A stretch of DNA of 64,000 nucleotides from Strigamia acuminata. Taxonomy: Eukaryota > Arthropoda > Chilopoda > Geophilomorpha > Linotaeniidae. Position 1 is the stretch's first letter. The number at the start of each line of letters is the position of its first letter. Below, in pieces: positions 1-8,243 of the stretch. The stretch is taken from NCBI GenBank assembly GCA_949358305.1, contig OX442315.1:2108001-2172000 (forward strand). Direction: 5' to 3'. Both the position numbers and the translations under genes were made by a program. Under the pieces are notes generated by a model. The model was not told where the DNA came from and did no database searches. It was given only the letters and a program-made list of their open reading frames with translations.

Positions 1-397
1 TAAGTCTTATAAACGGCATTCACTTGCGTTATCTTATACTGTATAATAAAAAGCCGGATCGCAGCGCGTTGTTGTGAGACGCTGCATTCGCCTTCAAATT
101 TTTTAAGATTATGTCAAAAGCGGTTTGGTTTTTTTTCTAATGACTGATTTGCAGGGCTAAATTTATGCATAAGCAAAATAAGCATTTGCTAAAGGTCCTC
201 ACCTATCGAGGGCCCTGGAAGAAAATCTCCCAATTTTCCAGGAAAAAATGTTGTAATAATTTTGATGTTTTTGTTGTGAATGAATGTATTTAAATCAGAC
301 CTATAATGTATATTTAACTTTTAAGTAATTTTTTTCTTTGTCACAGGTATTTATATTTAAAAAATCTAAAAAAAAAATTGTGCTTGGGAGCCTCGCA
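1..397. other. Non-coding flank, nothing recognised
   Basis: AT-rich sequence without a convincing reading frame or repeat. It ends at the ATAG target-site duplication of the solo LTR that follows. Confidence 0.5.
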
Positions 398-401
398 ATA
401 G

Positions 402-892
402 TGTCATGCGGTTGAGGCGCGTCGTCTGCCGATCGCCTCAAACCAGCACAAATCTTATTGGAGTTGCTAAAATCTATCACTAGACAGTGTGCGTGATGAT
501 TGCATCACGGCCTGTTCAATTATGATTAACTGAGGGGGGAATCTGGTTATAAAAGAGCCACTTTGGCTCTGAGAACTCAGTCCATCCCGGGCTTCTAAAC
601 GGTTAACAACAGCCAGCAATTGGCGTGGAGTGACCGTTTCCCTCCAATCTGAACTGAAATCAAAGTGTTAATCATATCTCTTAATTTATATGTATTTCAG
701 GTTTAATTAGGTTTAGTTTTATAATTTGTATTCATGCTTTAGTTTTATGATTTATATTTAAAGAATAAAGAATACTGTTTTGTTTTCAACTCAAACTCTG
801 ACTGTTCATTTCACTCTTAGTTATTAAATGATGTTTAGCAGTAAAATAGTAAACATTACGTGGTCCAATTAGGCCAAGCGGGCCACGTAACA
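402..892 (+). mobile_element. Solo LTR of a Ty3/gypsy element
   Basis: The 491-bp segment starts TGTCATGCGG and ends CCACGTAACA, the same terminal style as the LTRs of elements A and F. It is flanked by a perfect 4-bp duplication, ATAG at 398-401 and 893-896. A TATA box (TATAAAA, 548-554) and an AATAAA signal (764-769) give it the U3-R-U5 layout of an LTR in forward orientation. No internal element sequence adjoins it, so it is best explained by LTR-LTR recombination. Its family is related to A but clearly different in sequence. Confidence 0.85.
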
Positions 893-896
893 ATAG

Positions 897-2153
897 CTAA
901 ATGCGGCCCTACCGATTTATATGAACAATATGAGGCATTTAAATTTTGTTTTTTAATGCATAAGTGATTTTTATTTAGACACAGGTGGTGCTGCATGAGG
1001 GCAGTGTCACAAATTAACATATTTGTAAAAAAATTTTATGGAATGCAAACACTCCAGTATCCTTGAGTTTCACTATATTAATCCGTTAAATCAGTGATGG
1101 TAAAACTTTTCGTAATTCAGCACCCCTTAGGTTCTCCAAATACTTTCTTGCACTCCCATGTTCAGTTGGACACCAGAGGACAAATTAAAGATCTCCCTGC
1201 AGTACAGCTACTTAAAGTTTGTCACCATTGCGGTTGTGGTAATCCCAAATTATCATAAATAAAAGGATTATCCCTAATGTTGTAATTTAGTAATAAAATA
1301 TTTAGTAATCAAAGAGTTTCAACAATATTTAGGGATCACAGGATGTAGCCCCTATGATTTCGGTGAGAACAGGAAAATCTGGGCTACAGGAAATGCTACG
1401 TCTTGTTAGCAAGAAGGAGAATTGTTGGTGATATTGTTTGGTGCGTCACCGTCAGGTGGCGTACATGATCATTTGAATAATTATATGTACACTAAACACA
1501 GAATAAATCCACTTCCTGTTTAACATGTAAATGCTATACACGTGCCTTACTTTTGTCTCCTACTCCATCACATGCAAATAACGTAAATTATTCCGGGTCG
1601 GAATAATTCCCATCTTGTCATAAAAATGTTTTCATTAAACTTAGAATTATTTCAGAGAACTTGGTCATTTATGTATAAGCCTTAGATTAAGCATCCGCGA
1701 TCTTATCTGTATAGAAAATAAGAAACGCGACACAGTGTAAAAACCGTTGAGATCTAATGACATTAGCATTGGCCAGGTTTATTTTCTGGATGATGTGGCC
1801 GTGGTATGGTCTAGGTAAAACTGTTGACCATAAGCAATTTCCGTTGCAATTTTCAGATTTGGAAGCCAAATACGGATCAAAGGTTTGTTATGCCCATTAG
1901 TGTGGTGGACAAACTTGAAACAACTGCACTGCACCCAAGATGTGAAGGTGATTGTGTGACATCATTTAAATTTTAAATGTCAATTTGTCATAACTTATTA
2001 GTGAGTTTTTCCACTACCCAGTGGATACTGCCGAAAATGTTCATTCTGCAAGTGAGCTTCAAGCCTGAATGGTATGATTTTTATGTCCAAAGCTATACAG
2101 TACGAGGTCGCGTGGGACCAGGAAAACCAATCAGCGATGAGTGTTAAATAACC
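897..2153. other. Intergenic, no gene seen
   Basis: About 1.25 kb of AT-rich sequence. Only short unconvincing frames are present (for example 1687-1869 on the reverse strand) and no repeat or RNA gene was recognised. Confidence 0.4.
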
Positions 2154-2243
2154 AGAGCGTTGTCGCTTGTTAGATTACAAGTGATTTTATTAAACAAATT
2201 AGTTTAATAAAATCACTTGTAATCTAACAAGCGACAACGCTCT
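2154..2243. repeat. Perfect 42-bp inverted repeat with 6-nt spacer
   Basis: Left arm 2154-2195 (begins AGAGCGTTGTCGC) and right arm 2202-2243 are exact reverse complements, separated by AAATTA. Identity stops abruptly at both outer ends. It could be a short fold-back element, the product of a palindromic duplication, or an assembly or sequencing artefact at a hairpin. Confidence 0.9.
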
Positions 2244-2271
2244 CCATTGTATCGTGTGACGTTTATTCCCA

Positions 2272-2303
2272 CCACTAGTGTGAACACAAGTGTAAACCCA
2301 CCA
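2272..2303. repeat. Terminal fragment of the MITE family at 3351-3718
   Basis: Contains CTAGTGTGAACACAAGTGTR, the same terminal string found at the right end of the MITE at 3351-3718 and, inverted, at the left end of the copy at 4253-4463. Only about 30 bp is recognisable. Confidence 0.5.
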
Positions 2304-2616
2304 TAATGAAACCAATATAATCTATAAGTCTCACATCCACAAAATGGGCGTTTTACACTGTTGGTTAAGAATGAATAAATTACTGCTTCAATTACTAGCT
2401 TTCAAGTCACGGCATGCCCTTGGTTGTAGTTGCACGTAGATTTTCTAAACGGAACCTCCCCAATTATGTACAAAACTTAATTTATTCATTCCAACAACCA
2501 GTCGTTCTGCTCGTCCCTTTTCATGTTGCTTTCCAACAAGCAGTTATTATGTAATTACTTATTCGACGCATTCATTATAATCTTTTCAAATTTCTTGTGG
2601 ACAAGCACAGTCCGCC

Positions 2617-3087
2617 ATGGCCCTCAGACTCAAGTCACATTTCCGATTGAAAATCCGTCGATTGATAAGAAATCATAATGCAGCCAAAGACACCAATTAC
2701 GCTTTCTTAAGCATTGTGCGAAAGATAAACGATGGTAAACTCAATTGGATTTTCCGCTTCTTCTGGAGCTTCATTCTTATGCTGAGCATACTTCTCTGCA
2801 TTGCATTGGTCTACGACCGATTTGCTTACTACTGGTCCGAACCGTCAATTGTCAATATTTACAGCCGAGAGGTCAACACCATTAACTTTCCTAGTCTCTT
2901 CATGTGTACGACCACTACCCCTGAGTTTACGGAGTTTGCTTTGAAGGTTGATAACGGCAAGATTCCTGAAATTCTGTCGATGTCATGCATGGCACCGTTG
3001 AATAACTACAATGGATTCGCGAGTGCATCAAAACTGTGGTCCCTGTTGAACAGTAGTTGTGTTATTGACAGCATTCACTTTCTCCAA
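2617..3087 (+). CDS. DEG/ENaC (pickpocket-like) sodium channel, N-terminal exon
   Basis: This 157-codon open segment has the start of an arthropod DEG/ENaC subunit: a short basic cytoplasmic N terminus, a first membrane helix at about residues 46-68 (rich in F, L, I and ending at VYDRF), and then the post-TM1 stretch with NTINFPSLFMC, matching the family's FPAVTVC-type motif. Two further Cys residues follow in the extracellular part. The ATG sits in a good context (GCCATGG). A plausible splice donor CAA|GTAATG lies at 3088 in phase 0; past it the frame reads low-complexity sequence and stops at 3153. No later exon was recognised. The gene may continue past the transposon nest, or this may be a gene fragment. 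Family members form trimeric cation channels in the plasma membrane; the specific role here is unknown. Confidence 0.7.
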
Positions 3088-3350
3088 GTAATGACAAAAA
3101 TCTTTCTCTCCATCTTTGTTCAATTTCATAATTTTGACAAATTTTTTTTTTGAGAATCCATCTAAAAATCTGAAAGAAAATTTAACGTATCGGTCCACTC
3201 CTTTAGGGTTGTGTGTAGCGATCAAGATTGGTAAGAAAATCTTATTTTAGTTTATTTATGCACCTGTGTTTGAGTTTCTGTTTTGCCGCTCCCAAGTTGC
3301 ATAACTGATAGCGGCAGCCATGTGGATAATTGTATAATGTGCTGAGTTTG

Positions 3351-3718
3351 AAGCTAGGTTCACACTAGATGTAACACAAAGAAAAATTAGTCAAACGCAA
3401 CGCAGAGTCTGTTCACACTGTCGAGCCAACCAGATGGTTTCAATGAAACCAGGAGTTGGTTATAGAACTAGTTCCAGAATCCGAAAATAGCAGCCTGTTT
3501 GCATGTGGCAAAGTCTCACTAACCAGACGTGAATCGACGAGAGTTGGAATCGATCGTGATTGGCCGCAAGACGTTTTCTTGCAGTGCATTGCTTACTTCA
3601 ACTTGGAGTTGAAGCAGGAATTGGCATTAACGTAAAGAATTTTTGGACACAAGCAGCTTGTGTTGTGTCTGTTTTCTTGCGTTGGGTCTAGTGTGAACAC
3701 AAGTGTGAACTTAGCTTA
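3351..3718. mobile_element. MITE with terminal inverted repeats
   Basis: The 368-bp segment starts AAGCTAGGTTCACACTAG and ends with the near reverse complement (GTGTGAACTTAGCTT). It has no coding capacity. Parts of it recur at 2272-2303 and, inverted, at 4253-4463. The superfamily was not identified, and no clear target-site duplication is visible. Confidence 0.65.
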
Positions 3719-4252
3719 AGGACTGTAGAGATTTACTTGAAGCGTTGGTGATATGGGCAAGGGCTACTGTCACCAATTCTAAGCAATATTCTTACATTAG
3801 AATTTGTTTTGTTTAGATCAACAAGTTCATTTATCTAATCCAAAAATGCAATTGGTTTTTAAATTTGACGAAAAGAATCTCGGGAATAGATGTGCAATTC
3901 CACAGCTGAAGGTAAATTTATAGTAAAGGCGGAGCTGTCTTTAGACGGACAAACACTGAAGTTTCATTAAGTATACTACAGTCGTTTCTTGTTTATTTTG
4001 CAATTTTGAATTCACAAATAATTTAACTTATTGTGAGTTTTTTGAGATGACTGCTGTGGAAGTATTCCTGTACATTTAGGTCCTACTGTAATGCCATATG
4101 TGGGTGAAGTGAATGTTCAGTAATTATTTACATTTATTTATTCAGTTATCATAAATTGTAGCTAAATTGGCAAAGTTTATGCACTTACAGTTACAAGTTG
4201 TTGTTCTTGTTGGATTGAATTGGTCTCGGTCGCATCTCGAAAACGTTCCGTA
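3719..4252. other. Non-coding gap between two MITE copies
   Basis: AT-rich, with no supported gene or repeat. Confidence 0.4.
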
Positions 4253-4463
4253 AAGGCAGGTTTACACTTGTGTTCACACTGCCACAACGCAAGAAAATTG
4301 ACAAAACGCAGCTGCTTGCATCGAAAAATTCCTGACGTTGATGCCAATTTCTGCAAGTTGAAGTAAGCGACGCAACACAAAGAAAAATCTTGGGGCCAAC
4401 CAACCAGAATTGACCCCAACTCTCGTCGATTCACGTCTGTGTTGGTGAGATTTTGCCGCATGC
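4253..4463 (-). mobile_element. Truncated inverted MITE copy
   Basis: The reverse complement of this segment aligns with the right half of the 3351-3718 MITE (shared stretches around AATCGACGAGAGTTGG and TTACTTCAACTTG). It breaks off at about 4463, exactly where copia-type coding sequence begins. The short frames here on the reverse strand are not genes. Confidence 0.65.
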
Positions 4464-5379
4464 AGCGACAACGGGAAAGAATACGTAAATAGAAATTTTC
4501 AATGATTTCTTATCAGACAACGGTATGAAACGTCAATTGACGATCGAGTACACGCCACAACAAAATGGCGTCGCCGAGAGATGAAACTAAACGCTGGTCG
4601 AAATGGCACAATGTCAGATTTTCAATTCAAATTTATCGCAAGCATTATGGGCTGAGTCAATATTTACCACAAATCACATTCGGAATTGCTGCCCTTCTAA
4701 ATCACTAAATGGTGAAATTTCATATTCGATTTGGAAGGGAAAAAAACCGGATATCAGTTATTTTCAGAAATTCGGATCAAAACCCTTTTTTCTTGACAAG
4801 AACTCCAATCTTGGAAAATTCCGTGTGAAATCATTCGACTGCATTTTCACCGGATACGGCGAAGATTCAAAAGCGTACTAATTTTACAATGTTCAAAAAC
4901 ACGGTTTATTTAAAGTACGCGACGTAAAATTTGTAAACGAAGACGCCAGAATCAAAACCGAGTTCCGAGATGAAGACTAAAACAAAAATGAATACGATTT
5001 TCTTGAAATTCAAACGCCTCCAACCGTCAAACCAACTGAAACCAAAGTTTCTAATAAAACTGAGGCTGAAGAAGCCGAATCCAAAGCCCAAATTCCTGAG
5101 ATCGTGCCGGAAGTGAAAAATATCATGCCTGACGCACCCCAACAGTTTAAGAGAGGGGCCCAGACGTCCATTGATCATCAAAACTGGTCAGAAAGGGCGA
5201 TCAGCCAAAGTCTACAAGACAGTTCAAGCCGCTCCAACCGAAACCGATGACTAAAACGGGGATAAAATTGTGAAGTTTGTTGAATGTGGCGATCTGACAA
5301 TCGCCCAAGATTTCGTATAAAATACGATCACGGTGGGACAGCAGAAATATGCTTTGGATGTTCTGAAACATTTTAATAT
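4464..5379 (+). pseudogene. Decayed Ty1/copia polyprotein fragment (element G), 5' part
   Basis: Frame-shifting fragments of a copia integrase and reverse transcriptase are legible. Around 4468 SDNGKEYVN is the second catalytic Asp region of integrase. Near 4540-4580 TPQQNGVAER carries the catalytic Glu. At 4603-4881 there is the region around ALWAES, IRNCCPSKSLNG and FTGYGEDSKAY. At 5338-5379 QQKYALDVLKHFN is late RT. Stops and frameshifts separate the pieces, so this is an old, dead copy. Element A is inserted right after it, and the RT reading resumes at 37460, proving that the two pieces were once continuous. Confidence 0.8.
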
Positions 5380-5949
5380 TGTCACGTGTACGAACCGTGT
5401 CGATTAATGCGCGATTCGTAACACGTAATTTGAGTTATTATTAGTTTAATGTTGCTAAATTTCGGCAACAGATGGCGTGGCGATTGGAAACCGTCATCGT
5501 CGTCTGTTAGACCGATCAATTCGATTAAGGGTAGAATAGGAGATTTCCTATGAACTGACCCACTCTAAGACAGCTCACTTAATCTTATGTTGCTTTACAG
5601 GAAACATCAAATTACTTTACCAGTCTAATGTCGCTCGATACTGAGTACGGCTGCCGACTTGGGTTTTGACATTTATTTAACTTAGATAATTTATCACCCA
5701 GTTGTTAAGTGTTTGTTTGATTGTACTGAATTAATATAATGTAAATGCCATTTCATTCAAAGTTGTTGATGATGATTTATTCGATTTGTAAAGCGCACAA
5801 TTAATGAAGGTCGAACAGACTTTGTCTGTCCGATCTAATAAAGATTAGATTTGAATTTAAAACTATAAACAACGCCTCATTCTTTCTCTATCACTCAGTC
5901 AAAATACAGTTGCGTGGAACTCGGATTGGAGCCCAGGATCCACGTAACA
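5380..5949 (+). repeat. 5' LTR of element A
   Basis: Starts TGTCACGTGTACG and ends CCACGTAACA. It matches the 3' LTR at 36886-37455 over 570 bp with one visible difference. An AATAAA signal lies at 5837-5842. No strong TATA box was picked out. Confidence 0.92.
5809..5842 (+). promoter_or_regulatory. Hairpin abutting the LTR poly(A) signal
   Basis: GGTCGAACAGAC and GTCTGTCCGATC pair around a TTT loop, giving 12 positions with one A/C mismatch and one G/T wobble. AATAAA follows one base later. The diverged LTR of element F has the same structure at the same place (40296-40323) with compensatory base changes, which argues for an RNA structure. It recurs in the 3' LTR of A at 37315-37348. A role in 3' processing is inferred from its position. 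Confidence 0.6.
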
Positions 5950-5951
5950 AA

Positions 5952-5967
5952 TGGTGGAGATGCGAGT
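5952..5967 (+). promoter_or_regulatory. Primer binding site of A, tRNA-Ala type
   Basis: TGGTGGAGATGCG begins two bases after the LTR. Its complement ends CGCATCTCCACCA, which from memory matches the 3' end of insect tRNA-Ala including CCA. Element H has the near-identical TGGTGGAGGTGCGG at the equivalent place. Confidence 0.65.
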
Positions 5968-7121
5968 CTTTCCCATACCGCATAAAAATTAGAATAAAAT
6001 TTGAAAAATTAGCGAAAATTTTGAAATTAAGCTTAGTTTGCTTGAGTTTACCTAGTGATTGGTTTTTCAGGAAATTGGAAAATTAAAATTGGGAAATTTA
6101 AGCATTTAGAATTGAAATTTGTGGAAAATTAGTTTAAAAATCATATAAAATTTTGAAAAATTGTAACTTAATTTGCATACAGATGATTCATTGATAAGAG
6201 TGATAGAAATGAAAAAGGTGACTCATTGCTAATAAAGATAATAGACTTAATTGAGTTAATTGGTGAAATTGGGAAATAAAATATAACAAAATAACTTTGA
6301 ATATTTAATTGAATGAAGTGATATTGAGTGATATTTATTGTGAAGTTTAATTGTAAATTGAATATGAATGGTGACGTTTATTATTATTAAATAGGGAATT
6401 TAGTGTTTTCCATTTTGATGAAAGAGTATATTAATAAAATATATAGTTTGAATTTATTAATGAATTTTTGAATTTCAGGATATTTTTGTAATTATTTACT
6501 AATAAAAAGTTTTCTTGAATATTTGCTACTAATAGATTTAATAAAGTTTTGAAATATGACCATGAAAATTTAATTGTTTTGAAAATTTTGAAATTTGATT
6601 GTGAAGATTGAATTGTTTGAATTGTTTAATCATTGACTTATTTTCAGAGAGTTAAAAGTGTTATAGTGTTATTTGCAATTGAATAAACTGAGTCTGAGTG
6701 CTTCAAAGGATTGTGTCTTCAGTTTAATTAATTAATCATTGCGGAATCCAAACGTTATAAACTGCCAGAGTTTGTAGCAGATTATCTGTTTTCCAAAAAG
6801 GAACCAGGAGAACCTGATACACCTAAAGAGTTACTGGATGATAAAGTAACTGGTCGGAAGTATAGATCAAAATCCAAAGGTGAACAAAAAACACAAAAAA
6901 GGGAAGATCTTGAAACTCCCGAGCAGCGTAATAAAAGATTAATAGATCCAGGTGTGTATAATTGGTTATTGCCTAAGAAACAATTAGAATTAGGCGATCT
7001 TTTGGAAAGGGTACAGGTAAATTTGGACGACGTATTTGAGGACGCAGCCAAAGATATTGAAGAGCACGAGGAACCAATTCAACCAAAAGTGGAAATAAAA
7101 ATTGAACAATCTTCTACTAAA
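5968..7121 (+). other. Leader of element A, with in-frame extension upstream of gag
   Basis: Very AT-rich untranslated leader up to about 6730. From about 6732 the gag frame is open all the way to the first in-frame ATG at 7122, and it encodes a charged, protein-like sequence without any ATG. Element H has a comparable ATG-less in-frame extension before its gag. This may mean non-AUG initiation or a spliced upstream start. Confidence 0.5.
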
Positions 7122-8243
7122 ATGGCTAATGCTTCGCCATCATCAGAACTGGTAGCAATACAGACAGTGTTACAAAACTTAGTGGTCAATAGAAGAAATC
7201 CAGTTGATTTTGATCCGGCTACAGGAAATATTGACACGTGGTTGATTGGATATGAAGATACGATCGCCGATGATACTGAACGTATTAAGCATCTGTCAAT
7301 TGTGCTGAAATCTTCCGCATCATCATGGTATTTAGATCAACTTCCACTGTATCCGACTAGAACATGGACACAATGGAAAGATGCGTTGAAGACGAAATTT
7401 AGACGACAAATAACAACGATTTTGTCGAAATTACAAGCAATGCAGCACAAGGATGGAACAGCTTTGGAACACATGCAGAAGATACTAAAAGAATGTTCTT
7501 TTGCAAGACCATCATTCACTGAAGAGCAAAAGATATTTCATGTGTTTCAGACACTTAAAAAGGCGACTAGAGATAAATTAGTAGTCAACTTTCCAAAGAC
7601 GTTGGATCAACTAACATCTCAACTTGGGTTATTGGAAGCTCATGCATTCAATGAGGACCCTGCAGAAGTTTTACTAACCCTACTGCAAAAAGCTGTTGAT
7701 ACACCTAGTAAGGTGACACCGAGTTGCTTGGTAGAACCGAGCGACGTCAATAAAACAAAAGACGAGTTGTTAGCAGAGGTCAAAGTGCTAAGACAACAGC
7801 AGCAGTTTGGGGATGTTCAATATGCAGAGGTTACTCCAGTCTTCTACCAAAACCAATGGTATACGCCACATCCAAACCAGGCGCAGTTCTACAATAGAGG
7901 TAACTTTAGAGGACGACCTGGACAACAACGAGGATGGTGGAATAATAACAACAATTGGAACCAAGGTAGAGGATGGAACAATAGAGGTCAAAACAGAGGT
8001 AATTGGAATGATCAGTGGAATAATTCAGGTCAAGGATTCCAACAACAATATCCACAACAGCAATGGAATCCGCCACAACAGCAAAGGAACCCACCACAAG
8101 GTCAAAGACAACAGGGGAATCCAAATAACCAAGGTCATCCTAAAAATCCAAATTATAAAGGTAAAAATTTTATTGAAAATTACCAAGGCCGAGGAAATCG
8201 AGGAGCCCCACGTGGTGGACCACCTAATGCATCGGGAAACTAG
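7122..8243 (+). CDS. gag: Gag of element A
   Basis: Structural capsid/nucleocapsid precursor that would assemble the cytoplasmic particle. The start chosen is the first in-frame ATG (AAAATGG). It aligns in position with the ATG of H Gag, since both precede the GNID-W capsid motif by a similar distance. The frame stays open upstream to about 6732. Capsid-like helices cover about residues 40-170 (motifs SWYLDQLP, TWTQWKDALK, FHVFQTL). The C terminus has no CCHC zinc knuckle; instead it is RG/QN-rich (GNFRGRPGQQRGWW), likely acting as the RNA-binding part. It ends TCG GGA AAC TAG, so the stop directly follows a slippery heptamer leading into pol. The frame is intact. Confidence 0.85.
   Translation: MANASPSSELVAIQTVLQNLVVNRRNPVDFDPATGNIDTWLIGYEDTIADDTERIKHLSIVLKSSASSWYLDQLPLYPTRTWTQWKDALKTKFRRQITTILSKLQAMQHKDGTALEHMQKILKECSFARPSFTEEQKIFHVFQTLKKATRDKLVVNFPKTLDQLTSQLGLLEAHAFNEDPAEVLLTLLQKAVDTPSKVTPSCLVEPSDVNKTKDELLAEVKVLRQQQQFGDVQYAEVTPVFYQNQWYTPHPNQAQFYNRGNFRGRPGQQRGWWNNNNNWNQGRGWNNRGQNRGNWNDQWNNSGQGFQQQYPQQQWNPPQQQRNPPQGQRQQGNPNNQGHPKNPNYKGKNFIENYQGRGNRGAPRGGPPNASGN
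8234..8240 (+). promoter_or_regulatory. -1 ribosomal frameshift site GGGAAAC in gag-pol of A
   Basis: The heptamer lies in the canonical phase (G GGA AAC in the gag frame) and is followed immediately by the gag stop TAG at 8241-8243. Slipping back one base enters the pol frame, which is open from 8228 onward. pol has no ATG near its start. GGGAAAC is an established retroviral-type slip sequence. Confidence 0.8.

Noticed and set aside
3207-3230. A 24-nt micro-exon of the channel gene (AG before, GTAAGA after)
   Set aside because: In the phase given by the upstream donor it reads a stop codon, and it is too short to support otherwise.
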